From assembly GCA_033557465.1 (NCBI GenBank), contig CM066033.1:1246835523-1246899522 (forward strand): 64,000 bases of DNA, in the 5' to 3' direction. The first letter of the stretch is position 1. Each line of letters starts with the position of its first letter. A program made the position numbers and the translations under genes. This document shows positions 8,674-20,090 of this stretch, piece by piece. The stretch comes from Ichthyophis bannanicus (taxonomy: Eukaryota > Chordata > Amphibia > Gymnophiona > Ichthyophiidae). The notes under the pieces were generated by a model that was not told where the DNA came from, searched no databases, and saw nothing but the letters and a program-made list of their open reading frames with translations.

Positions 8674-11487
8674 ATGGTTCGGAAGAATGTATCCTTGAAG
8701 GATACTACCAAAAGCAGAGAGGTTCCAAAAAAGAGTAAAGTAGCCCAAATGCCCTCGAGTATGGAGCAGACAGAGCTTAACGATCCCAAATTACCCATGT
8801 TTACCAATAGCCAAATTAATATGAATAAAATACAGTCTCTAAAATGCTTGTATGCAAATGCTAGAAGTCTAAAAAATAAGATGGAAGAGTTAGAATATAT
8901 AGCACTAAATGAGAGGTTAGATATGATTAAAATATCAGAGACATGGTGGAAGGAGGACAACCAGTGGGACACTGTGATACCTGGGTACAAACTATATAAT
9001 AATGATAGAGCTGATCAAATTGGTGGAGGGGTTGCGCTCTATGTTAGAGAGGGCTTTGAGTCGGAAAGGATTAAAGTTTTGCAGGAAACAAAATTTGATG
9101 TAGAATCTCCATGGATTGAAACTCCATGTAAAAAGGGAAAGGCGATGGCAGTGGGGGTGTACTATCAAAGAAATCAAGGAAGCTAACAAAGGTTACAGCG
9201 CAGTAATAATAATGGGTGATTTCAATTAACCTGGAATCGAATGGGTCAATGTCACGGCAGGACATGCTAGGGAGATAAAGTTCCTAGATGAAATAAATGA
9301 CTGCGTCTTGGAGCAGCTGGTTCATGAACCACCAGAGGGGAAGCCATATTAGACCTAGTCCTTAGTGGAACACCAGATCTAGTGCAAGTGATAAGGGTGT
9401 TGGGGCCACTTGGCAATAGTGATCATAGCATGATCGCCTTTGATTTAATTAGTGGAGGAGGGGATAGTAAGGAAATCCACAGTACTACCTTTTAGCTTTC
9501 GAAAGGGAGACTATGATAAAATGAGGAAAATAGTTAAGAAAAAACTAAAAGGATCAGTTGCAAAGGTTAAAGACTTACATCGAGCTTGGGTGTTGTTGAA
9601 AAATACTATCTTGGAAGCACAGACCAGCTGTATTCCACGCTTTAAGAAAAGTGGAAGGAAGTCCAAGAAACTGCCAGCATGTTTTAAAGGTGAGGTCAGA
9701 GAGGCTGTTGTTGCCAAAAAAGCATCTCTCAGGAAATGGGAAAAAAAGAGCCAAACGACAAAACCTGGAAACAGCACAAGCACTGGCAAGTCAAATGCAA
9801 GGCATTGATAATGCAGGCAAAGGCAGAATTTGAGAAGAAGCTTGCTGCGCAAGCAAAAACGCGAAATAAAGACTTTTTCAAGTACATTCGTAGCAAAAAA
9901 CCTGTGAGAGAGTCAGTTGGTCCATTAGATGATAGAGGGGTTAAAGGGGCACTAAGAGGAGACAAGGAGATAGCGGAGAGACTGAATGGATTCTTTGCTT
10001 CAGTCTTTACTGAGGAAGATGTAGGGATGTTACTCATGACTGAAGTGGCATTTAAAGGTGTGGAAGAATTGAAGGAAATATTGATAGATCGGGAAGATGT
10101 ATTACAACTATTAGATAAACTGAAGAGTAGCATATCACCTGGGCTGGATGGTATACATCCAAGGGTGTTGAAAGAACTGAAATATGAGATTTCAGACCTG
10201 CTAATAGTAATCTGTGAACTATCATTAAAATCATCTCTAATACCTGAAGACTGGAGGATCGGCAATGTAACACTAGTTTTTAAAAAGAGTTCCAGGGGTG
10301 ATCTGGGAAACTACAGACCGGTGAGCCTGACTTCAGTACCAGGAAAAATGGGTAGAAACCATCATAAAGAATAAAATTACTCAGCATGTAGATAGTCATG
10401 GCCTAATGGGAGACAGCCAACATGGCTTTAGACAAGGAAGATCTTGTCTTACTAATCTGTTATGTTTTTTTGAAGGTGTGAATAAACAGGTGGACAAAGG
10501 TGAGTCGGTTGATATAGTGTATCTGGACTTTCAGAAAGCCTTTGACAAGGTCCCTCATTAGAGACTTTTGGGAAAACTAAAGAGTCATGGGATAGGAGGC
10601 AGTGTACTATTGTGGATCAGGAACTGGTTAAAAGATAGAAAGCAGAGGGTAGGGCTAAATGGCCAATTTTCCCAATAGAGAAAGGTGAATAGTGGTGTAT
10701 CCCAGGGATCTGTGCTGGGTCCGCTGCTTTTTGACATATTCATAAATGACCTGGAAAGTGGAATAACGAGTGAGGTTCCCAAATTTGCAGATGACACAAA
10801 ACTATTTAAAGTTGTTAAAACCCAAGAGGATTGTGGAAAATTGCAAGAGGATCTTGATAAATTGGAAGACTGGGCATCAAAATGGCAGATGAAATTTAAT
10901 GTGGGCAAGTGCAAAGTTATGCACCTAGGGAAGAACAACCCAAACTATGGTTACACGATGCAAGGTTCCACATTAGGAACCACCACCCAGGAAAAAGATT
11001 TAGGCGTCATTGTGGATAACATGTTAAAACCCTCGGCCCAGAGTGCAGCGGCGGCCAAGAGAGCAAATAGAATGCTAGATATCATAAGGAAAGGAATGGA
11101 AAATAAAGAAAAGATATTATAATGCCTCTATATCGTTCAATGGTGAGACCGCACCTTGAATATTGTGTGCAGTTCTGGTCACCAAATCTTAAAAAGGATT
11201 TAGCGATATTAGAAAAGGTTCAGAGAAGAGCCACCAAAATGGTAAAGGGGATGGAAGGAAACTCCTATGAAGAAAGGCTAAAAAGGTTAGGGCTCTTTAA
11301 CCTGGAAAAGAGATGGCTGAGGGGAGATATGATAGAAGTCTACAAATTAATGAACGGAGTGGAACGTGTAAACGTAGATCGATTGTTTACGTTATCAGAA
11401 TATAAAAAGACTAGGGGACATGCAATGAAGCTACAGGGTAAACTATTTAAGACTAATAAAAGAAAATATTTTTCACTCAACATTTAA
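8674..11487 (+). pseudogene. CR1 ORF2 (endonuclease and reverse transcriptase), broken
   Basis: The endonuclease starts at SLKCLYANARSLKNKMEEL (about 8834) with SETWW as the Glu motif; VIMGDFN near 9208 and NSDHSMIAF near 9418 are later blocks in shifted frames. RT blocks: ISPGLDGIHP (10135), LGNYRPVSLTS (10305), HGFRQGRS, YLDFQKAFDKVPH, SGVSQGSVLGPLL (10690) and FADDTKLF (10783), the palm motif. The C-terminal part from 11122 (MVRPHLEYC ... RRATKMVKGM) is the CR1/jockey-type tail. Stops at about 9184, 9229, 9351, 10560, 10678 and 11120 and several frameshifts rule out function. Confidence 0.85.
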
Positions 11488-11772
11488 TCAAACTCTGGAA
11501 TTTGTTACTGGAGGATGTAGTAAAGGCTGTTAGTGTAGCTGGGTTTAAAAAAGGTTTGGACAAGTTCCTGGAGGAAAGGTCCACAAACCATTATTAAGAA
11601 GGGACCCAGGATATCAATGCTTGACCCAGTATAAGCATTGTGGAACCTGTGTCTTTTGGGGAAACTGCTAGGTACGTATGACCTAGATTGGCCACTGTTG
11701 GAAACAGGATACTGGGCTTGATGGACCTTGGTCTGTCCCAGTATGGCATATCTTATGTTCTTATGTCCTTAT

Positions 11773-12068
11773 CTTGTGGTATACTAGTTTTGTTGATGTG
11801 CGATTGCATGCTTAGAAGCTGGTCAAGGATGATTCTGAGATAGCAAACTTCAGGTTTCACCTCTAGTTCTGTGTTTCTTACTTTTAGAGTTCACTCGTCA
11901 ACTCTAGTATCCGACTCCATCCCCCCAGGCCCATTTTTTTTCTTTTATTTTGTGCTGCTCATTCTTGCTGTTGTCAAAAATATATTGTTTTAAAAAGCTG
12001 TTCTGTTAATTATTGTCTCCAAGTTGTGAGACACTGTTTTGCTATTTTTATTTTTTAGATTGTTGGGA
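11773..12068. other. Spacer, nothing recognised
   Basis: T-rich sequence with no coding frame. It lies between the CR1 tail and the internal complementary region of a DIRS remnant and could be decayed DIRS 3' coding sequence, but I see no motif that shows this. Confidence 0.4.
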
Positions 12069-13302
12069 GCTAGGGAATCATGTGTAAGCACTAATGTTGC
12101 TTGTCCATGGAGAAAACAAGGTTACTCACTTGTAGCAGATGTTCTCCATGAACAGCAGGATAAACCATCCTGTCTTAGCAGACTGAGGAGAGAGGAGGGG
12201 TGGTCACAGCTGGCAATAATACACGTGAATACGCAGGAGAACTACTCTAAAAGCTTCTAGAAAGAGCTAAGAAAAGATCCCGAGCAGAGCTCTGTCACTG
12301 AAATTATTTATTTATTTATTTATTTTACATTTCTTATATACCGCACTATTCGACATCAGCGCGGTTTACATCGAACACAAAACTTCAGTACAAAAACAAT
12401 GTCTGAGTTACATTAAACAGGGTCAATAACTTGGCTAACAGGGTAATTATGAATCTCAGGAAAGTAAACTTTGATTGCAATGTAAACTATTTACATCTTT
12501 AAATTAGAGCGCAGCTAATGATCAGCGGAACCTTGAACTTACTATGTGGGGAATTCAGGGTCACTGGGTGATTCGGAATTTCTATAACTAACAGAGATGG
12601 GACGTGATTCTGCACTCACTGGGAAGTATATAAGGAATAAGTAATATTTGAGGGCCTTTCTGAATTGAAGTAGGTTGGTGATTGCTCTAATATCTGGTGG
12701 CAACGTATTCCAAAGCTTTGGGGCACGGAGACTGAAAGCCCTGTTTGCTGTTGATGAGGTGCTTTTTGTAAGTTCACGGGGAACCAATAGCATATTTAAT
12801 GCAATTGATCTTCTTGATCTATTAGGGGATATGGGTTTGATGAGCTCAGTTAGAGGTGGAGGAGAGACTGTTTACCGCTTTGAAGGTGAGTAGTAATGTC
12901 TTGAAAATGATCCTGGCCTGTATAGGAAGCCAGTGTAACTGCTTCAGAAGGGGTGACACATGCTCACTCCTCGATGCCCCATAGAGAACCCTCGCAGCGC
13001 TATTCATTGCAAGCTGTAAGGGATTCAAGGTGGATTGAGGGAGGCCTAGCAAAATGACATTAGCATAGTCAAAGTGAGGCATGATCCAGAGCCTGGTAGA
13101 TGGTACGGAAATCCTCAGGTTCAAGCAGTGGACGAAGATGTCTTAGTGACCGGATTTTGTAGTATATGGATCTTACAGTGTTAGCTATATGCGCCTTCAT
13201 GTCCAGGTTCTGATCGAGTGTAACACCCAGATAACGTATTTTTTGTATGAGGACTTATTCTGTTGTCCATGGAGAACACCTACTACAGATGAGTAACTTT
13301 AA
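12069..13302 (+). mobile_element. DIRS remnant (internal complementary region and right end), split by L2
   Basis: From 12069 (agctagggaatc) the sequence follows the DIRS-A1 internal complementary region at 25449: mirrored left end (gcttgtccatggaga), then gttactcacttgtagcag and a mirrored right end (ttctccatgaacagcagga). The matching right terminus is at about 13245-13302 (gaggacttattctgttgtcc through cagatgagtaacttta). Between them lies the L2 copy 12301-13240. Only the 3' end of the DIRS element survives, and its subfamily differs from A, B and C. Confidence 0.65.
12301..13240 (-). mobile_element. L2 LINE, 5'-truncated 3' part of ORF2
   Basis: It reads on the minus strand. The 3' end is the L2-type tail (cgcgctgatgtcgaatagtgcggtatataag and a TAAA-rich run at 12301-12325). 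Coding remnants are HFDYANVILLGLPQSTLNPLQLAMNSA (near 13060) and RAFSLRAPKLWNTLPPDIRAI (near 12720), closely matching the larger L2 at 27421-30306. No RT palm is included. Frame breaks near 12845 make it a pseudogene. Confidence 0.8.
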
Positions 13303-13319
13303 TCCCTCATTTAAGGTTG

Positions 13320-13628
13320 TATAGAGCTTGTGAGTCAAGGCCAAAATGCTCTTGGTTGGGACTTCCATGTTGTGAAATAACTTGCCTGAGAGAATCCGGC
13401 AGGAGTTGAATTATTTTGGTTTTTGCAAAGCGGTGAAGACTTGACTATTCACTTGAATGTCTGCCCTATTGCATTGTTTCTTGCACTATCTATGGGCTCT
13501 TTGTTAGATATGTTGTGTTTTAGTTTGTCTTGATTCTTTGTTTTTATTTTTTATGGACCACTTCGGTCAGCCCTGACTGAGGCTGGGAGGGTAGGTTATA
13601 CATTTTATTAATAAAGGGACAGAATGGC
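13320..13628 (+). mobile_element. LINE 3' end (L2/jockey group), decayed
   Basis: One frame near 13375-13450 reads NNLPERIRQELNYFGFCKAV followed by KT*LFT, the C-terminal motif of L2/jockey-type RT proteins (W-NNLP ... F---L---L). Two tryptophan codons have become TGA. A T-rich 3' UTR and a taataaag end follow. Confidence 0.55.
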
Positions 13629-13644
13629 TCTCTTATGAATAAAT

Positions 13645-14137
13645 GCTTGGCAGATTAGGGCTCGTCAGTTTGGAGAAGAGGACTGGAAGGGAATATGATA
13701 GAAGTTTACAAAATCATGAGCAGAGTGAAACAGGTAAACAGGAAATGGTTGTTTATGCCTTCAGACTATATTGGAACTAGGGAACCCTCCATGAAACTAA
13801 CAGCAGATTTAAAGTAAATTAGAGGGAGCATTTTTTTCATTCAGCAATCGGTCAAGCTTTTGAATTTATCAAGATGATGATGTCAAGGCAACTAACATAC
13901 TGGTCTTAAGAGGTTTGGGCAAATTTCTCGAAGAGAAATGGATAGAGTACTTCTAACAAAGTAGTCTTTGCAAGGCTGCCACTTGCTGCATCTCTGGGAG
14001 AGAACTACAAGAAATGGATTTATTCTCTGGGATCTGCCAGGTACTGCTGGGGGACCTGGACTGACCACTGCCAGAGACAGGATACTGAGCTTAACAGACC
14101 ACCGGTCCGACCCAGCAGGACATTTCTTATGTTCTCA
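13645..14137 (+). mobile_element. CR1 3' end, decayed
   Basis: It matches the 3' part of the CR1 at 11290-11772 in order: gggaatatgatagaagtttacaaaatcatga, the aacaggtaaacaggaaatgg area, then the 3' UTR box gaccaccggtccgacccagcaggacatttcttatgttct. It lacks the RT palm and has no open frame. Confidence 0.7.
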
Positions 14138-14721
14138 GTACCGAATGCCAGCAGTATTTTTAGTAAGGAGCCAGATATTTCAGAGGCACAGACATGGTTG
14201 CATGCGGTACTTTAAAGCCAGTATAGCGGGTACTGTTTGCTGATTTGTTGAAGTTATTAGTGCTTATGCCACTAAAGCCGCTTCTGCAATATTCTGAAAT
14301 AGAGTCTTAGGCGCAGGGTAAATGAAGTATTTCTATCCTATTCTTGTTGTGTGATACTCATTCTAGAAAAGAAAATGTAGAGAAAACCAAATACAGTATA
14401 TATCCAAGTATATAACTCACCTCCCTCATCAATACAGTATATAGAGTTCCAGTGACCATAAATAGTACATGCCATCAATTAATTCTCTCAAATCTCATAT
14501 TATAGTTATAAAGATGGACCTTAGCGACTTCCATATGGCTTACTTGTTCACTTACTCCATTTGACATCCCTTCAGTATAATCCTTGGTCCAGCAAAAGAT
14601 ATGTTTCTAGGCTTTGTTCAGTCAAATATTATATAATGTTTTCATCAGTGCTTCAGTTTGCCTGACATGAAATATTGTTTCGCTACTCATGCACTGCCAG
14701 CAAATTCTGATAGTTAAAAAT
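14138..14721. other. Spacer, nothing recognised
   Basis: AT-rich sequence without a coding frame or repeat that I can name. The last bases (aaaaagtgaag at 14722-14732) form the left target duplication of the L1. Confidence 0.5.
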
Positions 14722-14864
14722 AAAAAGTGAAGGGGGGGCGGAGCCTGATGTCGAGCAGAGTGGACGCTTAGTGCGGTGGCTCTGGGGAGATTCCGGCAAG
14801 AATCCGTGCAAACGTACCTTTAAAGCACCGCAGAAATCCTGAAGTCCTGCGTGGTACCTTCCTG

Positions 14865-15715
14865 ATGGCGAGCCCTAAGCCGCAGCGGCTGGATTACGCT
14901 AGCGCAGTAACCAGCAGCGCTAAAAGATCCAAAACGGAGCCAGTCTCCCCGCATAAAATGGCGGCCACACGTGAGGGGCCTGATGCACACATGGAACTCT
15001 TAACTGAAATACGTGGCGTCAAGGAACTAGTCAAGGCTAATGGTGCGTCTCTGACCTCCGTACATGAAGAATTGGCTGGATTGCACAACAAGTTTGAAGG
15101 CCTATCAACACGGCAGGATAAACTGGAGGCACAGCTAGCTGTCCATGCGGCACAGCTCGGGAAAGTAGACAAACTGGAAAGGCAACTCAAAGCACTGCAG
15201 CGCGAGGTGGAGGACAGCAACAACCGCGCGCGGCGAAACAACATTCGAGTGGTGGGTCTGGCTGAAGGGGCAGAAGGGAAAGATATGCGCGCCTTTCTCT
15301 ATAAAATGATTCCGGAGACCCTGCACTGCTCTTTTGAGAAAGACTTTGAGATAGACCGTGCTCACCGTGTTCCCTCTCACACTCTGCCGCAGAGCTCCAG
15401 ACCAAGGCCTATCGTCTTTCGTACGCTTCGTTATCAACAAGCTGCACAGATTTTGGAACTAGCGCGTGCGCGCGCGCGCCGATTGAGTATGAAGGGCGCA
15501 AGCTCTCTTTCTTCCCTGATCTATCTAAACCTACGGTTAATAGGCGCAAGAAGCTCCTGGAATATCGACCTCGGCTGCAGCAGCTCGAAGCACGTTATGG
15601 CCTTCTTTATCCCGCCAGACTGCGTGTCACTCTTCATAATCAGACACGCACCTTCGAAGACCCCGACGCGCTTTCCCGCTACCTAGAAGACATGGAAGCT
15701 GCACAGATGCGATGA
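14865..15715 (+). pseudogene. L1 ORF1 (coiled coil, RRM, C-terminal domain), one frameshift
   Basis: The start is ATG 14865 (MASPKPQRLDYASAV). A basic N-terminus is followed by a heptad-rich coiled coil (about residues 45-120: LLTEIRGVKELVKANG through LERQLKALQREVEDSNN), then NRARRNNIRVVGLAEG, the entry to the L1 RRM, and IDRAHRVPS. At 15460-15481 a run of alternating gc (gcgcgtgcgcgcgcgcgcc) shifts the frame; the C-terminal domain continues in another frame from about 15485 (EGRKLSFFPDLSK ... LEYRPRLQQLEARYG) to TGA at 15713. One extra gc dinucleotide is the apparent cause. ORF1p would be a nucleic-acid-binding trimer packaging L1 RNA; this copy encodes only a truncated form. Confidence 0.8.
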
Positions 15716-16199
15716 GGCTCCTCACGGTGCTGGTCTGCCTCTATCATTGGACAGAGACTTAAAATATTTTGGGTCTCGAGATCCTGAATCTCTGCTGTGG
15801 CTTTATGGAGGATCCCTTGTTTGTACCCCCCCTGGTAAAGAGATCAGCAGGGGATTTCTTTTATTTTTTGTTTTTTTTCCTCTTGTGCGGAGATCAGGAG
15901 ATGTGCTCTCTCTCCAATATATATCTCTGTAAATGGAGCCGGTTGCGGCAAGGGCTCGCCCTCTTTCCGAATCTCCCGGGCCAGCCCTGCCGGCCTGCGC
16001 TCACCGATAACTTTTCAGGGTTTAGCCTCTCCTATTGGGTCTTTAATTATTTGTTTGCTTCCTGAGTTCCAAAGTCTGTATAAGAGCCTTTATTTCTTAG
16101 ACGTGTTCCTGGCTTTCTCTTTTCACTCTCATGAATTTTACCAACTGTGCATTCAGTATCTCATGTTGACCGCATGGGTCAATCTCGCTCTCGACTTCC
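15716..16199 (+). other. L1 inter-ORF region
   Basis: A spacer of about 480 bp between ORF1 and ORF2, longer than in mammalian L1. T-rich, with no conserved frame. Confidence 0.5.
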
Positions 16200-19100
16200 A
16201 TGGCTCCTTATAAAATCATCTCTTTCAATGTCCAAGGTATAAATAGCCCAATAAAGAGAAGGAAAATCTTAGATTGCGCTCGCCGAGAAAGGGCTGACAT
16301 ACTGATGTTGCAAGAGACACATTTAAATATGAAGGAGTCATTGAAGTTGAGTATGCGGCCCTTTGAGGTCATTGCGTATTCCCCTGCCATTAAGAAACAT
16401 AACGGTGTGGCTATATTGGTAAGGAAGTCTCTTAAGATGAATGTGCTCCACCATTGCTCAGATGCAGATGGGCGTTGGACTAAGGCTCGCTTGCAACTGG
16501 GGGGGATTGATGTGGTTTTAATGTGCTTGTATGCTCCCACCACTGATAATTTTGTTTTTTTTTCTACTGTTGCGAAAGAATTGCATGGAGAGAGCGGGAA
16601 GCCGCTCATAATAGGGGGGGATTTCAATCAAGTTCTTGATCCGTTAATTGATCGTCAACCCCCCCGCTCCACTAAGAGATCTAAGGGGCAAATTCTTCTA
16701 ACATCTATGGTACAGGAGCTAGCTTTGGTGGATATATGGCGACTACAACACCCCCAAGAGCTCGATTTTACCTTTTTCTCTGCCCCACACAAGTCGCAGT
16801 CCCGCATTGACTTCTTCCTTGTCTCTAAGGAATTAGTCCCAAATATGGGCCCCGCCTGTCTCCATTCAATTCATCTCTCGGACCATGCTCCTATCTCTAT
16901 TCTCCTTAATGATGATTCCCGACATAGTGACTCTGGCAAATGGTCAATGGATAGGTCCCTCTTAGATCTCCCGGATTTCCGAGCGGAGGTTAAGGTGGCC
17001 ATAGCTGAATACTTTCAGTTTAACTCCCCGTCCGATACTTCAGGTTGGGCCTGGTGGGAAGGCTTTAAAGCCACGATTAGAGCGGTTATTACCAGTTTTG
17101 GTATCCGCTTGAAAAGACAGCGCCAACGGCAACTGCTTGCTCTTGAACAGCAGATCAAGGCGGGTGAGCGGATCTTAACACAAAGATCTGACCCCTGTAT
17201 TTTGATAAGACTTCAGCGTCTTCGATTTCAATATAACGCTATAGTGACTGCTGAGGCCTCCCTGAGTATTCGGAGGCAACAAGGGAATTACTATCGGGAG
17301 GGTAATAGGGCCAGCAGGTTGCTAGCCACGGTCTTGAAGGGTAAACGGGAGGCCAAACGGGTCAGTGTTTTACAACAGACACAGGGAACCAATTTGCTTG
17401 TCAAAGATTCCGAGATTGCGGAAGCTTTCCGCGCGTATTATACCCGCTTATACAGTTCAGAATGTGACTTTGTACAAGAGGGCTTTGATCAGCTAGTTCA
17501 TGATATACTGCGTCCCACCCTCTCTGAGGCGCATAGACAGGATTTAGATGTTCCTTTTACCGAGGTAGAGGTCGAGAGAGCGATCGCCTCCATGGCATCC
17601 GGCAAAGCCGCAGGTCCCGATGGGCTGCCTGTTGAATTTTTCAAGTGCTTTGTGAAGGATCTCGCCCCTTATTTAGTTCGGTACTATCTTCTGTTGTCCT
17701 CGCCGGGACAACAAACTGGGGCCTTCGCGTCCGCTAATTTGGTAGTCTTTGAAAAGCCAGGCAGAGACCCACGGCAGGTGGCTAACTACCGCCCCATCTC
17801 GCTACTCAATGCCGATTATAAGATTTTTGCCACTGTTTTATCTACTAGATTAACTGGGATTATTCCGCTATTAATCCATCCAGACCAATGTGGCTTCACG
17901 GCGGGCCGCTCCACTGCTGATAATGCACGTCTCCTAGCTCATATCTTGATGGGAACTGATGAGATGGGGAAGCCTTTAGTGGGTCTATCTTTGGACGCAG
18001 AAAAGGCCTTCGATCGTCTTGAATGGCCTTTCTTATGTGCGACCCTCCGTTGGTTTGGTTTCGGGGACGCCTATCTTAGAGCTCTGGAAGTCATGTACGC
18101 ACTCCCTACTGCGTGTGTCTGTGTCAACGGTGTAACCTCGGCCCCTTTCGTGCTCCAGCGTGGCACCCGTCAGGGATGCCCGCTGTCCCCCTTGCTCTTT
18201 AATTTGGCGATGGAGCTGTTAGCCCTTCTCATACGTCAGAACCCGGATATACAAGGTGCATGGGTGGCGGGGCAGGAGATCAAGCTTTCGGCATACGCCG
18301 ATGACCACCTTCTTTTCACATCGCCGGACTCTATTCCGAGAATATTGGAGCAAATAGATCTTTACTCACGATACTCTGGTTATAAAATTAATTGGTCAAA
18401 GTCCGTGGCTTTCCCATTGAACAAATGGGTCCATAAGGAGGATCTCAGGGAATATCCTTTTATCTGGGAGCCCGGCGCTGTGAAATATTTAGGGGTTTAC
18501 TACTGCTATCCTTTCGAAGACACAATCAAACAGAATGCCGCAGCGTTATTAGAGCTGGCCCGAGAGTTAACCACGAAATGGTCTCCCCTGGTGCTTTCTT
18601 GGTGGGGTCGGTTAGAAACAGTAAAAATGATGATAGTTCCCAAAATTAACTATCTACTAGAGATGATCCCCTGCTATTTTTCTACCCAATTGTATCAGCA
18701 ACTTGAACGGATTCTTTTGCGGTTTCTGTGGAATAACAAAACACCACGAATTGCAAAAGACAAATTACAACTCCGTCGTGAGAAAGGCGGCGTAAACTTC
18801 CCTAATTTCCAATTTTATCATCATGCCTTCCTTCTAAAACAAGGATCTCGGTGGCTTGAATCTCCGATTGCCGGACGGCCGGTTTGGGTTGCTCTGGAGG
18901 AGCGATTATTGGCACCAATACCGTTGCACTACGTTCCAGGGATGCACTTCGCTCCTACATCGTCGATTCCAATAGTTGTACTTGCTACGCTTACTGCTTT
19001 TCAAGTTCTTATCAAGGTCAATGATTCCGTAGGTAGCTCTAGAGATTGGCTCCCTATCTGGAACAACCCCTTATTTAAAATACAGAAGAAGTCTTTTGCT

Positions 19101-19973
19101 TGGAAATCCTGGTATCAACGAGGGATTTGGACGGTAGGACAGCTGCAGGTTGCCCATAAATGGAAAGACTTTGGGATACTTCAGCAGGAATTTGGTCTCC
19201 CGGCTACTTGTCTTTTTCAGTGGCTGCAACTTCGACATTGCTTGCTGGGGGCAGGAATTGATCCCAAGCAGGGGCTAGGGGCTACTGGGGCTCTTGAGAC
19301 CCTGCGGGGCATTGTAAAAGCAACAGGCATAGTCTCGCAACTCTATAAACATCTCACTCGACCCGCCCCGACACTGATGCAAGAAGTTCAGCAGAAGTGG
19401 GAGAGGAACACCGGGAGGAGGCTCTCGGAACCTCAATGGGAAAAATTTTGGTCCAAGCAGGTCAGAGTCACTAGGTCAGCATCCATCACTCAAACCCTTT
19501 ATTACTTTGCTCATAATTGTTTTTATACACCGGTGAAGCTCGCACGATGGGATAGCAATCTTAGTCCTCTTTGTTGGACTTGCGGAGCGAAGGTTGGCAC
19601 CTTGATACATGTTATTTATGAATGCTCAGGGGTGCGGACCTTCTGGGCTTCAGTCTGGGAACGTATACAAGATATTCTGAGATTCCGGGAGCCTCTTTCC
19701 TGGCAAATAATTGGTTTCCGCTCTGCAGCAGACATTCCTACTCTGCCCAAAGACGGTGCCTTTTTGCTGGATTTCATGGTGGGAATTGCAATTTGTACAG
19801 TTATCAGCTACTGGAAGTCTACCACTCTCCTTAGCGTCCATGAGTGGTGGAGCAGAGTCTGCTTGGCTAGTCAATATGAGCAATTCTCTGGCAAAGCCCA
19901 GCCCCCATCGGGGAAGCAATGCCTTAAATGGCAATTATTAAATGATTTTGTTAAGCTTGCCCAACTGAGCTAA
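16200..19973 (+). CDS. L1 ORF2 protein, endonuclease-reverse transcriptase, intact
   Basis: An uninterrupted 1257-codon frame from ATG 16200. The N-terminal 235 residues form an AP-like endonuclease: FNVQGINSP, LQETHLN (catalytic Glu), IIGGDFNQ, SRIDFFLVS and HLSDHAPIS. The RT domain covers about residues 440-780: GKAAGPDGLPVEFF, NYRPISLLNADYK, HPDQCGFTAGRST, LSLDAEKAFDRLEW, QRGTRQGCPLSPLLF and YADD at about residues 699-702. The C-terminus carries a zinc knuckle, CWTCGAKVGTLIHVIYEC (near residue 1124, C-x2-C-x8-H-x4-C), as in L1 ORF2. It would nick chromosomal DNA and reverse-transcribe L1 RNA in the nucleus. All visible catalytic residues are present, so it may be active in trans, though ORF1 of this copy is broken. 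Confidence 0.93.
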   Translation: MAPYKIISFNVQGINSPIKRRKILDCARRERADILMLQETHLNMKESLKLSMRPFEVIAYSPAIKKHNGVAILVRKSLKMNVLHHCSDADGRWTKARLQLGGIDVVLMCLYAPTTDNFVFFSTVAKELHGESGKPLIIGGDFNQVLDPLIDRQPPRSTKRSKGQILLTSMVQELALVDIWRLQHPQELDFTFFSAPHKSQSRIDFFLVSKELVPNMGPACLHSIHLSDHAPISILLNDDSRHSDSGKWSMDRSLLDLPDFRAEVKVAIAEYFQFNSPSDTSGWAWWEGFKATIRAVITSFGIRLKRQRQRQLLALEQQIKAGERILTQRSDPCILIRLQRLRFQYNAIVTAEASLSIRRQQGNYYREGNRASRLLATVLKGKREAKRVSVLQQTQGTNLLVKDSEIAEAFRAYYTRLYSSECDFVQEGFDQLVHDILRPTLSEAHRQDLDVPFTEVEVERAIASMASGKAAGPDGLPVEFFKCFVKDLAPYLVRYYLLLSSPGQQTGAFASANLVVFEKPGRDPRQVANYRPISLLNADYKIFATVLSTRLTGIIPLLIHPDQCGFTAGRSTADNARLLAHILMGTDEMGKPLVGLSLDAEKAFDRLEWPFLCATLRWFGFGDAYLRALEVMYALPTACVCVNGVTSAPFVLQRGTRQGCPLSPLLFNLAMELLALLIRQNPDIQGAWVAGQEIKLSAYADDHLLFTSPDSIPRILEQIDLYSRYSGYKINWSKSVAFPLNKWVHKEDLREYPFIWEPGAVKYLGVYYCYPFEDTIKQNAAALLELARELTTKWSPLVLSWWGRLETVKMMIVPKINYLLEMIPCYFSTQLYQQLERILLRFLWNNKTPRIAKDKLQLRREKGGVNFPNFQFYHHAFLLKQGSRWLESPIAGRPVWVALEERLLAPIPLHYVPGMHFAPTSSIPIVVLATLTAFQVLIKVNDSVGSSRDWLPIWNNPLFKIQKKSFAWKSWYQRGIWTVGQLQVAHKWKDFGILQQEFGLPATCLFQWLQLRHCLLGAGIDPKQGLGATGALETLRGIVKATGIVSQLYKHLTRPAPTLMQEVQQKWERNTGRRLSEPQWEKFWSKQVRVTRSASITQTLYYFAHNCFYTPVKLARWDSNLSPLCWTCGAKVGTLIHVIYECSGVRTFWASVWERIQDILRFREPLSWQIIGFRSAADIPTLPKDGAFLLDFMVGIAICTVISYWKSTTLLSVHEWWSRVCLASQYEQFSGKAQPPSGKQCLKWQLLNDFVKLAQLS

Positions 19974-20054
19974 TGTTTAGCCTTCTGGCTCTGTGTTGTT
20001 ACTGTTTCGGGATTTAAAGATGATTGTGTTAGACCCTGTAGGAGATGGCTGGGG

Positions 20055-20090
20055 AGGGTGGGGGGGGGGGGTGGGGGGGGGCTTTAGTTG
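20055..20090 (+). repeat. G-rich tract in L1 3' UTR
   Basis: Runs of G (gggtggggggggggggtggg) lie between the ORF2 stop and the poly-A tail. A polypurine or G-quadruplex-forming tract at this place is a known feature of L1 3' UTRs. Confidence 0.7.

Larger units (their letters stand above)
900..11772 (+). mobile_element. CR1 non-LTR retrotransposon, split by a nested gypsy element
   Basis: The order is a short 5' leader, ORF1 with zinc-ribbon and SGNH-esterase motifs (967 on), ORF2 with endonuclease and RT (8674-11487), then a 3' UTR ending near 11772 with the ttatgttcttatg-type tail and the box gatggaccttggtctg that is characteristic of tetrapod CR1. The gypsy element 1488-8295 lies inside ORF1; removing it rejoins CR1 sequence on either side of a 4-bp duplication. 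The element carries many stops and frameshifts and is dead. The 5' limit is approximate. Confidence 0.85.

Noticed and set aside
12052..12095. Candidate exon after ttttattttttag
   Set aside because: The sequence aligns with a DIRS internal complementary region.
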